The position numbers and the translations under genes are program-made. The notes under the pieces were generated by a model. The model searched no databases and was not told the DNA's origin. It saw only the letters and a list, made by a program, of their open reading frames with translations. This document shows positions 7,815-16,264 of a stretch of DNA of 48,225 nucleotides, in pieces. The stretch's first letter is position 1, and each line of letters begins with the position of its first letter. Source of the stretch: CAYIYO01 sp964367715 (lineage in GTDB: Bacteria; Chlamydiota; Chlamydiia; Chlamydiales; Criblamydiaceae); contig CAYIYO010000009.1 of assembly GCA_964367715.1 (NCBI GenBank), positions 1 to 48,225 on the forward strand, written 5' to 3'.

Positions 7815-9827
7815 ATGTCAATTTCGGATGTAAAACAAGGAATTCCATCTTCTAATGATCCTCATTCCAAAGATAAAACTGCTCTTTCTGCTACCTCCAC
7901 CAATTCAAATTTAGGAGCGCATCATTTAACTGTATCAGAAGAACAAACTGATAGTTCGACAAAAGTTTTTGATAAGACAGTGAAGTCTCATGACGAAACC
8001 GTAAGGGATAATAAGCCAACTGTTCAGATAATAAATTTCTTTCAAACAATCGCAAAGATTTTTAATCAGATTTTCCGTCAAGAAATTCAAGAGGCAAAAA
8101 GTGCTGCCAATTTTTTATCGGGAGGCGTAAAGGCACTGGTTGGAGATAAGGCCTATTTAAGTGAGTATTCATTAAATAAAACAAAGCTTACAGCCGATTT
8201 TGAATGTAATGGAAAAGTTGTCGGTAGGGAAACAGTAGAGCGTTTTAATGTGGTTCAAATGACAAAAGAACAGACGCAAAAAAGATTAGATCATTTAAAT
8301 ACATTAGAAAATACGCCTGATATTCAGACTCAGAAAGAACGGTGTGAAAAAATTATTTCAGAATGTGATTCACGTATTCAAAAAGGAACTAACTGGATAG
8401 GTTCGAGCGATTTTAGGGATGAGTTAGAGAAAGCTGCATCTGCATTAAAAGAAAAAAGTTTGGATGCGGGAGTTAAAGAATTTACCGAGTTAATGCAAAA
8501 AAGGATACCAGCGGCAGCAAACTTTCGTAATCATAAGGCAGTGTCGGGCGGTACTGAAATTAATATGGTGCGGCTTGGTGCGATGACAGACATGAGCAAT
8601 AACTATGTGAATTTGGGTGAGCTAAAAGAAATGGTTAAGGATGATAATAAGCGTTCGATTAAATATCAGGAATTGGAGAAACAATTAGAATTGGAAATAA
8701 AAAAACAATCGAGTAGCAGTTCAAGTCGAAAAGCGATCGTGTTAAAGTATGCTCTTGATCAATTAGCGACACCAGAAACGTTAAAAGCGGCATTAGCGGA
8801 TCGTAGCTTCCATATGAAGCAACAGTTTTTACAAGTTGTGCGTCAGCATGTGGCAAATACTGGTGATCCCGCCTCTCTGGGTAGCATGCTTCCAATGGCG
8901 CACATTTCCTTATTAAATCAGTATTCTAATGGGGATGATCCAACAGGGGCACATAATGATGAAGGAAATAGCATGCGTGATATGCAGTCTTTGTTTGAGG
9001 AAATGAAAGACTGTAGAATTGTTTTTGATGGACAAGGTCCTTATATTGATGATGATAATGTGATTCACTTAGAAGAATGTAAAGTCACAAATAACCAAGG
9101 CGAGCAGGTTCCGAAAGAAGTCACGTTAAAGCCCATCTTTTTCAATATTTCGGTGCAAGAGAGTTCAATGAATGACGGAGGCAGAGTTAATAATGGGGAT
9201 CAGGCGAAAATCAATGGTGATAGCATCGAATATTTAAAAAAATTGATAAACGATGTCTCACAGAAAATCGACGGGAAAATCGCTTTGGAAAATTCAAACC
9301 ATCCGTATGTTGAATTAAAAGAGAATCTCGAAAAACTACAAAGAAATTTAACAGGGATTAAAGAGAGGCTCGACAGTAAAGAATCTTCTTATGAACTTGC
9401 GAGTGCTTTACAGGATGCACTTTTAGAAAGTCGATTTTTAAGATATTCAGTGAATTGCCGTAGTGCAAAAGATCGCACGGGGATCATGTGTGCGTTGGGA
9501 GCGTTGCATCATGCCATGAGGCATAATCCTAAAGATGCGGATCAGATTCGAAAAGAAAATGCGCCCAAAATGTTTGATTTTGGACGCCCTGCATTAGAAA
9601 TTGCGCGTGAATGCGGGCGCGTATCGATTCATAAAGCAGAGGTATTGAGCTTAAAGAGCCCTGAGTTTAATATTCCCGACTATACTTTTGTAGGATGGAA
9701 GGGTCCTATTTTGCGCATTGTCGAACTCGTAGGGGCTGGGTTGTCTTTTGTTCAACCTGTTGCTAGAGCAGTGGTATTCCTTTCAAATCCAAATGATTCA
9801 ACACCGCCCACGGCTCCAGCTGCGTAA
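7815..9827 (+). CDS. SopB/IpgD-like inositol phosphate phosphatase, probable type III effector
   Basis: The protein has 670 residues from the ATG at 7815; an upstream TTG at 7806 is less likely. Near the C-terminus is Cys548-RSAKD-Arg554-T-G, the CX5R active site of phosphoinositide phosphatases, almost the CKSGKDRTG of Salmonella SopB and Shigella IpgD. About 110 residues earlier, KPIFFNISVQESSMN resembles the first SopB motif (FNxGVNE). The first 50 residues are rich in Ser and Thr with no Sec signal, as in type III secretion signals. The middle part is helical and charged and may form coiled coils. If correct, it would dephosphorylate host phosphoinositides at the inclusion or plasma membrane. 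Family and effector role are inferred from motifs. Confidence 0.7.
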   Translation: MSISDVKQGIPSSNDPHSKDKTALSATSTNSNLGAHHLTVSEEQTDSSTKVFDKTVKSHDETVRDNKPTVQIINFFQTIAKIFNQIFRQEIQEAKSAANFLSGGVKALVGDKAYLSEYSLNKTKLTADFECNGKVVGRETVERFNVVQMTKEQTQKRLDHLNTLENTPDIQTQKERCEKIISECDSRIQKGTNWIGSSDFRDELEKAASALKEKSLDAGVKEFTELMQKRIPAAANFRNHKAVSGGTEINMVRLGAMTDMSNNYVNLGELKEMVKDDNKRSIKYQELEKQLELEIKKQSSSSSSRKAIVLKYALDQLATPETLKAALADRSFHMKQQFLQVVRQHVANTGDPASLGSMLPMAHISLLNQYSNGDDPTGAHNDEGNSMRDMQSLFEEMKDCRIVFDGQGPYIDDDNVIHLEECKVTNNQGEQVPKEVTLKPIFFNISVQESSMNDGGRVNNGDQAKINGDSIEYLKKLINDVSQKIDGKIALENSNHPYVELKENLEKLQRNLTGIKERLDSKESSYELASALQDALLESRFLRYSVNCRSAKDRTGIMCALGALHHAMRHNPKDADQIRKENAPKMFDFGRPALEIARECGRVSIHKAEVLSLKSPEFNIPDYTFVGWKGPILRIVELVGAGLSFVQPVARAVVFLSNPNDSTPPTAPAA

Positions 9828-9828
9828 G

Positions 9829-10650
9829 TTATTCAACGGTACGCACAAGTTTTCTCCAATACCTTAGCATTTCGTCGGATAGATAACTTTCAACGGAATG
9901 GTAGCGTCCTGTTTTGTAAGGATATTCTGTATCGATAAGAGCAAATTTTCCACTTTTTGTGAGAGCGACATTATCGGCTCTATAAGCCCCTCCCCCTGCA
10001 AATTTAATGATCGTAAAAAGCTCATCTAAATGTTCTTTTGTCATGCGGTTTTTCCACGCGTCTAGGTTTTCTTCATATGAGGCAAGGTTCATGTTTTCGA
10101 CGATAAGGATGCAGTTTCTTGCACGTGTTTTTACTTTTGTTGTAGGGAAGGGTTTTGGTGGAAGAGGATAGATCCATTTTTTAGGGACGACGAAGTGTTT
10201 GATGTGGTAGGCGGTAAGGATGCGTTGCACTTGTTTGGCGCCTTCGACCCGATAGGCGAGCCATCGCCATGAGGGTACCTCTTTTTCTAATCGTTTTTTC
10301 TCTCTTCTATCGGTGTCGAAGTATACTTTGACCAGATGATTGGGAAGGAGGGGGTGGCTTCCGACTTTGATAAAGGAGCGGGGTTGATTGAAGAGGAGAG
10401 TAAAACCGGCTTTTTTGAACGAAGTTGCATCGAATGTGGCGCGTTGAGTGCAAAAAATGCTATCTAAGATAGGACGAAGAGGATTGTTGTAGGGCAAAAG
10501 GTAGGGGGCAATCTTTTTTCGTTCTGCTTTAGAGATGTTTGGATTCGTTCTGAAATCGTTATAAGCGATATCAGTTGCGCTGTAGAGCACTGTAGAATTT
10601 AGAAGAAATAGAAAGAAAACTGTAAAAATTTTTGATTTTATAAAAGACAT
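9829..10650 (-). CDS. Secreted kinase-fold-like hypothetical protein
   Basis: The protein has 273 residues from the ATG at 10650, preceded by AGG, with a signal peptide over residues 1-24. The body recalls a divergent protein-kinase fold: HLVKVYFD with Lys108 like the beta-3 lysine, a hinge-like ILIVENMNL, then YRADNVALTKSGKFALIDTE, where Asn227 and Asp240 align with the catalytic-loop Asn and the DFG Asp. The position expected for the catalytic HRD Asp is Ala222, so it may be a pseudokinase or use a different base. It follows the patatin gene by 7 bp, which suggests one transcript. Export implies a periplasmic, outer-membrane or type II-secreted location. I do not recognise a named family. 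Confidence 0.5.
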   Translation of the reverse strand: MSFIKSKIFTVFFLFLLNSTVLYSATDIAYNDFRTNPNISKAERKKIAPYLLPYNNPLRPILDSIFCTQRATFDATSFKKAGFTLLFNQPRSFIKVGSHPLLPNHLVKVYFDTDRREKKRLEKEVPSWRWLAYRVEGAKQVQRILTAYHIKHFVVPKKWIYPLPPKPFPTTKVKTRARNCILIVENMNLASYEENLDAWKNRMTKEHLDELFTIIKFAGGGAYRADNVALTKSGKFALIDTEYPYKTGRYHSVESYLSDEMLRYWRKLVRTVE

Positions 10651-10657
10651 AAAAAAC

Positions 10658-11620
10658 CTATTCGTTGTGGTAAATGCGAGGGGTATAAGCATTAAGATGG
10701 ATCAGACGCTGTTTGGAATCTGTTTCCATGTTTTTTGAAAGAATTGCTTCTTTAATTTTATTAATTTGTTGTTGCGCCGCCCGTTTGCCGGCAAGGTAGA
10801 CCTCTTCTTTTTTTCTATCGTTGAATGCTCCTACACCATACGTCCGGGGACGGATAATAAAGTCAGCTGTATGGGTCGACACTTCATTCTGCCACATACA
10901 TGCAATTTCTGCACTTCTAGAAACAATTTGAAAAAGATTTGTCGGTGCTGTCTTTCCTAATAACTCGCATAAATCGACTGCAATAACGATGTCTGCACCC
11001 AGGTCTCTCGCTACTTTTACAGGAACAGGATCGATCGTTGCGCCGTCAACGAGAGTGCGGCCCAAATGTTTGCAGGGAACAAAAACAAAAGGGATAGAGC
11101 ATGAGGCTTGTACAGCTTTTACAAGATCTCCGGATCCCATAGGGACGAGCTCTCCGCTATTTAGGTCAGTTGCGACAATCACAAGGGGAATTTTTAGTTC
11201 TTCGAATGTTTCGGCAACGAGGTACTCGTCAAGGACCTTGTTCATTGTGTTTCCTTTCGATAGTCCGTAGCGACAATGCATCAAACAAATGTTCAGCATG
11301 GATTCTGATTTTAATTTCGATACCGCTTCTTTTAGATCACATGTATTGGGATTGTCAGCATAGAGGGCGCCGACGATACTCCCTGCACTGCAGCCGACAA
11401 TTAGGTCGATAGGAATTCCTGCATCTACAAGCTCTTCAATGACACCCACATGGGCAATGCCTCTGACTCCGCCGCTGCCCAGGACTAGCGCAACTCGAAT
11501 TTTTTCTGGAACATAGAAATCTTGTAGAGGTTCAGGATCTTGAGTTTGGAGATAGCGATTGGGGGAGCCACAGCTGGTGAGTAAAAAAAGTAGAATTATG
11601 AAGGCGTGTATGCTATGCAT
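10658..11620 (-). CDS. Patatin-like phospholipase, RssA/NTE type, lipoprotein
   Basis: This 320-residue protein has a lipoprotein signal with lipobox LTSC (Cys17). The catalytic dyad of patatins is complete: oxyanion loop GSGGVRG at 48-54, nucleophile elbow GCSAG with Ser78, and DGA with Asp193 region at 192-194. The arrangement is that of bacterial RssA-like phospholipases. It should hydrolyse acyl chains of phospholipids from an envelope-anchored position. Patatins are used by intracellular bacteria against host membranes, but a role in its own lipid turnover is equally possible. It is the first gene of a likely two-gene unit with the kinase-like protein. Confidence 0.87.
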   Translation of the reverse strand: MHSIHAFIILLFLLTSCGSPNRYLQTQDPEPLQDFYVPEKIRVALVLGSGGVRGIAHVGVIEELVDAGIPIDLIVGCSAGSIVGALYADNPNTCDLKEAVSKLKSESMLNICLMHCRYGLSKGNTMNKVLDEYLVAETFEELKIPLVIVATDLNSGELVPMGSGDLVKAVQASCSIPFVFVPCKHLGRTLVDGATIDPVPVKVARDLGADIVIAVDLCELLGKTAPTNLFQIVSRSAEIACMWQNEVSTHTADFIIRPRTYGVGAFNDRKKEEVYLAGKRAAQQQINKIKEAILSKNMETDSKQRLIHLNAYTPRIYHNE

Positions 11621-11683
11621 AAAAAATATAGGTAATATTTTAGTTTTGGTTGTCGTAATTTTTTATATAGATGGAATAAAAAT

Positions 11684-12673
11684 ATGGGTCAATCGCTATT
11701 GTTAGAAAATCTTTCTCGAGAAGAACAAGTGCATCTTGTTAGACAGTGGGGAGGAAGTGCTTCTGATGCGGTGTTGGAGTCTACTCAGGTGTTTACTGTT
11801 GAAGGAGTCGACGGTTTTATTGGCTATCGAATGGAATGGGGATCTATTATTGTATACGGAGATCCTGTCTGCGCGCCCGATCAATGGGCGGAGCTTGTGG
11901 GTCCTTTTAGCGACTTTTGTCATCAAAAAAAGATGAATTTTCTCTTTTTAATGGCTTCTGAGGCTTTTGCTAATTGGGCCTTTGGGCGATATTGCCGAGC
12001 GAAGATTCAATTTGGGGAGGAACTTATCTGCAATCCTTCCCAATCTCTAGAAGAAACAGGTTCACAAGCACGATTGGTTCGTAAAAAAGTGAAAAGGGCA
12101 TTTCAAGAAGGAGTCGTCGTAAAAGAATACGAAGGAAATGACCCGACTTTTGAAAAACAATTCGAAGAGGTGGGGGAAAAGTGGTTGAAAAGTCGAAGCG
12201 GTCCTCAAATTTATATTGCACACGTCGGCCTTTTCCAAGATAGAAGTGGGAAACGGTGGTTTTACGCAGAACATCAGGGAATCATTGTTGGGGTGTTGAC
12301 GCTTGACAGAATAGAGAAGTATCAGGGATGGTTTTTGAGCCATATGATGATTTTAGAAAATGCTCCTGTAGGGACTCCCGAAATCCTTGTAATGAACACT
12401 ATCCAAGTATTGAAACAGGAAAAATGTTGTTACCTTTCTTATGGGGTTGTTCCGGGAGAGGAGTTGCATACAATTTCGGGTCTTAGCAAATTTTCCCAAA
12501 AGCTAACGCGCATGGCATTTCGCCTAGCAAGAAAATGCTTTTTTCTCGATGGAAAAAAGCGGTTTTGGGGAAAATTTCAGCCTAAAAGCGAGTGTTCATA
12601 TTTGTTATTTAGTCAGCCCACAATAGGATTGAAATCAATCTTAGCAATGATCCGCGCCTTCAATGTGTGCTAA
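11684..12673 (+). CDS. DUF2156 / MprF C-terminal-like aminoacyl-phospholipid synthase domain protein
   Basis: This 329-residue soluble protein resembles the C-terminal catalytic domain (double GNAT fold) of phosphatidylglycerol lysyltransferase MprF. It shows an early strand pair (GFIGYRMEWGSIIVYGDPVC), then RLVRKKVKRAFQEGV and EEVGEKWLKSR, and a late WGKFQPKSE segment, all in family order. The N-terminal membrane flippase half of MprF is missing. The reaction would use aminoacyl-tRNA to modify a lipid or another acceptor, but stand-alone DUF2156 proteins may have other substrates. It overlaps the dihydrouridine synthase gene on the other strand by 4 bp. Confidence 0.72.
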   Translation: MGQSLLLENLSREEQVHLVRQWGGSASDAVLESTQVFTVEGVDGFIGYRMEWGSIIVYGDPVCAPDQWAELVGPFSDFCHQKKMNFLFLMASEAFANWAFGRYCRAKIQFGEELICNPSQSLEETGSQARLVRKKVKRAFQEGVVVKEYEGNDPTFEKQFEEVGEKWLKSRSGPQIYIAHVGLFQDRSGKRWFYAEHQGIIVGVLTLDRIEKYQGWFLSHMMILENAPVGTPEILVMNTIQVLKQEKCCYLSYGVVPGEELHTISGLSKFSQKLTRMAFRLARKCFFLDGKKRFWGKFQPKSECSYLLFSQPTIGLKSILAMIRAFNVC

Positions 12674-13650
12674 GAATATTCCCAGCCTTCTTTAAGATGA
12701 GAGAGGGCGAATGTGGCGAATGAATGGGGGTCCTGGTATTGAGCCGTCAGCATGACATTGCGGCGTTCTTGTAAAAAGGGAGTGCGTTTGAATAGAAATC
12801 CCATGAGTTGTTTGAGTTTGTTCACACGCGTTCTAACAGGGATCTCTTCGGGAAATGCTTTTAGAAAAGAATCGATGTAGGCAACAAGGTGATCCCAGCG
12901 CGGAGAATAGTCTTCTCCAGAAAAGTGGGCTTGAATTTCATGGAAAATAAAGGGGTTAATGATGCTGCCTCTACCAATCATCAATGCATCGCATCCTGTT
13001 TCTTTCAAAATCTTTAACGCATCGGCCACATTCAAAATGTCACCATTGCCGACCACAGGGACTTTTACTGTCGCTTTGGCTTGCGCAATAAGGTCCCATC
13101 GTGCGGGAGGAGTGTATCCTTCCACTTTTGTTCGGGGATGCAACGTGATATAGCGGACACCGCTCTCTTCTGCTGCAAGGAGATTTTCTTTAAATAGTGA
13201 AGTGTCTTCATAACCAGATCGCATTTTTATTGTGACAGGAATCGTTACGGCATTGACCATTGCTTTAGCAATTTGATAGAGAAGGTCCGGATCTTTCAAC
13301 AGGCTTGATCCTGCTCCGCGTCCAGTGACAGTACTAGAAGGGCATCCACAATTCAGGTCGATGCGCGGTGCCCCTAATCGTGCGATCTCTTGTGCCATCT
13401 CCGCCATGAGTTCGATGTCGGATCCCATCAGCTGCGCTGCGATGGGAAGAGGGGCTAATTCATTAGGATCATAGGCGGCAGCTAGACTTTTTACATGTGC
13501 ATTTTTGGGGACGCGAAGAAAGTCTCTTACGGCTTCGTTGAAGCCTCCGACTGAGGCCATCGCTTGGCGAAAAGAGGCGTCGCCAACTCCTTCCATGGGG
13601 GCGAGAAGGAGGTAAGGACACCCATTAGAATTTTTTTTTAAAATAGTCAT
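12670..13650 (-). CDS. dus: tRNA-dihydrouridine synthase
   Basis: This 326-residue FMN-dependent TIM-barrel enzyme reduces uridine to dihydrouridine in tRNA. It shows the N-terminal FMN motif APMEGVGD, the catalytic-loop region DLNCGCPSSTVTGRGAGSSLL containing the active Cys, KMRSGYEDTS, the TLHPRTKVEGYTPPARW segment and the phosphate-binding VVGNGDI and GRGSIINPF motifs. The GYTPPARWD segment resembles the DusC branch more than DusB, but the subgroup is uncertain. It ends overlapping the convergent DUF2156 gene. Confidence 0.9.
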   Translation of the reverse strand: MTILKKNSNGCPYLLLAPMEGVGDASFRQAMASVGGFNEAVRDFLRVPKNAHVKSLAAAYDPNELAPLPIAAQLMGSDIELMAEMAQEIARLGAPRIDLNCGCPSSTVTGRGAGSSLLKDPDLLYQIAKAMVNAVTIPVTIKMRSGYEDTSLFKENLLAAEESGVRYITLHPRTKVEGYTPPARWDLIAQAKATVKVPVVGNGDILNVADALKILKETGCDALMIGRGSIINPFIFHEIQAHFSGEDYSPRWDHLVAYIDSFLKAFPEEIPVRTRVNKLKQLMGFLFKRTPFLQERRNVMLTAQYQDPHSFATFALSHLKEGWEYS

Positions 13651-13777
13651 GTAAAAAATATATCATAGATAGGTAATGCTGATACAGCACAATATTTTTT
13701 TTAATTTAGATCTGTCTTTACTATTACGTAATAAAAATATATAATAATCTTTGAAAAATCTAAAGGAATTATATTAT

Positions 13778-15070
13778 ATGTCATTTGATACTCTTGGTCT
13801 ATTACCCCAAATCCTGAAAGCTGTCACCGAAAAAGGGTACACTGCACCAACACCAATTCAACAACAAGCTATCCCTGTGATCATTGAAGGAGGAGACCTC
13901 CTCGGCGGCGCCCAAACAGGTACAGGAAAAACCGCGGGTTTTACATTGCCTCTTCTACACCGCTTAATGGAATCTACTCGCGGTGTATCCCCACGCGTTG
14001 TCCGCGCGCTAATCTTAGTCCCTACTCGTGAACTTGCTGCTCAAGTCGGCGAAAGCGTTGATCTTTATGGAAAATACCTCCCACTAAAAAGCGCCATTAT
14101 CTACGGCGGCGTCAATATCAATCCACAGATCCGTCAACTGCGCAGCGGCGTCGACATCGTCATCGCAACACCCGGACGCCTATTAGACCATGTGGGCCAA
14201 AAAACGATCGATCTCTCTCATGTCGAAATCCTTGTTCTAGATGAAGCCGATAGAATGTTAGACATGGGATTCATTCATGATATCCGCAAAGTGCTCGCAT
14301 TGCTTCCAAAAAACCGACAAAACCTGCTTTTTTCTGCGACCTTTTCTAAGGAAATCAAAACACTTGCAGACGGATTCCTTAAATCTCCTAAACTTGTCGA
14401 AGTAGCGCGCCACAACACCGCAGCAGAGCTTATTTCGCAAGTGATTCATCCGGTTGACAACAAACGTAAGCGCGAATTGCTCTCCCATTTGATTAAATCG
14501 CAAAATTGGAAGCAAGTGCTCGTTTTCGCCCGCACAAAACATGGCTCCAATAAACTCGCACAGCAGCTAGAGCTTGATGGCATCAAAGCGGCCGCAATTC
14601 ATGGAAACAAAAGCCAAGCAGCACGAACAAAAGCATTGGCAGATTTCAAGGAAGGAACAGTACGTGTCTTGGTTGCAACAGACATCGCTGCGCGCGGATT
14701 GGATATCGATCAGCTTCCGCATGTGGTCAACTTTGAACTTCCGAATGTTCCCGAAGATTACGTTCACCGTATCGGCCGCACAGGGCGCGCAGGAAATGAA
14801 GGGGAAGCAGTTTCTTTAGTATGTGTTGATGAACATAAACTACTGAAAGATATTGAAAGGCTTCTCAAACGCGACCTTCCAACCGTTGTTATTCCTGGCT
14901 ATGAGCCAGATCCTTCAATAAGAGCGGAGCCGATTCCTAACGGTCGCAATACTCCTCGTCCACAACATCAAAAGTTTGGAAACAAAGATCACAGCCGGGG
15001 TAAAAAATCGTTTTCTCAGGGTCGTCCAGGAGGAAATAAGCCGGTGACCCGTCATACTGGCCATAAATAG
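13778..15070 (+). CDS. rhlE: DEAD-box ATP-dependent RNA helicase, RhlE type
   Basis: The protein has 430 residues from the ATG at 13778, with AAAGGA upstream. All core motifs are present: the Q-motif (TPIQQQAIP), Walker A AQTGTGKT at 45-52, PTRELA, GG, TPGRLLD, DEAD at 155-158, SAT, the ARGLDI motif and HRIGRTGR. The C-terminal tail is basic and rich in Gly, Asn and His, as in RhlE proteins, and helps RNA binding. It probably acts in ribosome assembly or RNA turnover. It is divergently transcribed from the dus gene. Confidence 0.92.
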   Translation: MSFDTLGLLPQILKAVTEKGYTAPTPIQQQAIPVIIEGGDLLGGAQTGTGKTAGFTLPLLHRLMESTRGVSPRVVRALILVPTRELAAQVGESVDLYGKYLPLKSAIIYGGVNINPQIRQLRSGVDIVIATPGRLLDHVGQKTIDLSHVEILVLDEADRMLDMGFIHDIRKVLALLPKNRQNLLFSATFSKEIKTLADGFLKSPKLVEVARHNTAAELISQVIHPVDNKRKRELLSHLIKSQNWKQVLVFARTKHGSNKLAQQLELDGIKAAAIHGNKSQAARTKALADFKEGTVRVLVATDIAARGLDIDQLPHVVNFELPNVPEDYVHRIGRTGRAGNEGEAVSLVCVDEHKLLKDIERLLKRDLPTVVIPGYEPDPSIRAEPIPNGRNTPRPQHQKFGNKDHSRGKKSFSQGRPGGNKPVTRHTGHK

Positions 15071-15145
15071 CCATTATAAAAAAACATTGCACATAACCCT
15101 TTGATTATGTAAAAATATAAATTTCAAAACAATCAAAGGGAGACT

Positions 15146-16153
15146 ATGAAAAATAGAGCATTATTGACAGCATTAGGGTTATTACTGGCTTGCGAAAGTA
15201 TCACAGCTGACAACACGCGTGAATCGAATGCAGAGTCCTGCGAAACGTGGGATTCTTGTTGTGATCCAGGACGATTTTTTGTAGGGGCAGAATGGCTCTA
15301 TTGGAAAACCGAACAATCGAAAATGGAGTTCGGCGCAAATGTTGACCAGGTAGTAACCGCTGCTGGTGTAGATGTGACCTCGAAAATTATCGCCCCTCAA
15401 TTTAGTTATCAAAGTGGTGTTCGCGCACTAGCAGGCTACGAAACAGCGGATCAAGAGTGGGCTTTTACAGCATCTTTCGTTTATGCTCCAGGAAAAGGGC
15501 GTTCTACAACATTTGATAATCCAGCCTTGATGATGGGTATGGTCTCTGTTTTCAACGTTAACTTTCCTATCCTGACAGCGCTTCAAGGGACTCCTTTAGA
15601 TACGATTTCTGGCGTATGGGATGTTGACAACTATTATTTAGATTTAGACGTTCTTCGGAATTTTTCCTTTTGTAATAAAATTCAATTGAGCCCCCACATA
15701 GGATTGCGAGTGCTTTGGTCGGATCAAACATTTGATTTAGCCGGAGCAGGTGCTACCGCAGGGGTTTCTTTCACGAGTCGCCTGAAAGAACAAATTACTG
15801 GCGTCGGCTTGGAAGGGGGATTGTGGGGAACTGTGGATTTAGTCCGCGGATTCTCTCTTGTCGGCCATTTGGGCGGATCGCTTCTTTATTCGGAACTCCG
15901 TAATTCAGGGAGCTTAGCAGTCGATAACGGTACTTTATTAAATGTAAATTATCGTTACAATACACATCAAAATCTAGCGATGTTTGATTCCCTTATCGGT
16001 TTACAGTATATCACTGAATGTTATGCAAAACCGATTACTCTCTTTTTAGGATGGGAGCAACATCTTATCTTTGAAACAAATCAGTTTTCTGTGAATGGTG
16101 GCGGAAACATGTCGCTACAAGGGTTAACCTTAGGCGGCGCAATCGCCTTTTAA
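15146..16153 (+). CDS. Lpg1974 / MOMP-like outer-membrane channel protein
   Basis: This 335-residue protein has a signal peptide (residues 1-21) and a strong GGGAG site before the start. After a Cys-rich start (CETWDSCCDPG) comes FVGAEWLYWKTEQSKMEFG, the characteristic first strand of the Lpg1974 pore-forming family found in Legionella and expanded in environmental chlamydiae. The rest alternates in beta-barrel fashion (for example HIGLRVLWSDQTFDLAG and the terminal LGGAIAF ending in Phe, needed for Bam assembly). It is probably an outer-membrane porin that also stabilises the envelope through disulfides. Confidence 0.85.
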   Translation: MKNRALLTALGLLLACESITADNTRESNAESCETWDSCCDPGRFFVGAEWLYWKTEQSKMEFGANVDQVVTAAGVDVTSKIIAPQFSYQSGVRALAGYETADQEWAFTASFVYAPGKGRSTTFDNPALMMGMVSVFNVNFPILTALQGTPLDTISGVWDVDNYYLDLDVLRNFSFCNKIQLSPHIGLRVLWSDQTFDLAGAGATAGVSFTSRLKEQITGVGLEGGLWGTVDLVRGFSLVGHLGGSLLYSELRNSGSLAVDNGTLLNVNYRYNTHQNLAMFDSLIGLQYITECYAKPITLFLGWEQHLIFETNQFSVNGGGNMSLQGLTLGGAIAF

Positions 16154-16264
16154 TCAACGATAGTTTTTTTATTACTCAAGCGGATTCGATTCAGGGATCT
16201 GCTTGGGTATTTCTTCAATCTTCACAGTTTTTTAGACTACTATTTTTCGATTGTATTTGCGACC

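Noticed and set aside
15087..15121. Sigma-70 promoter before the outer-membrane protein gene
   Set aside because: TTGCAC has no -10 hexamer at an acceptable distance (13 or 23 bp only).
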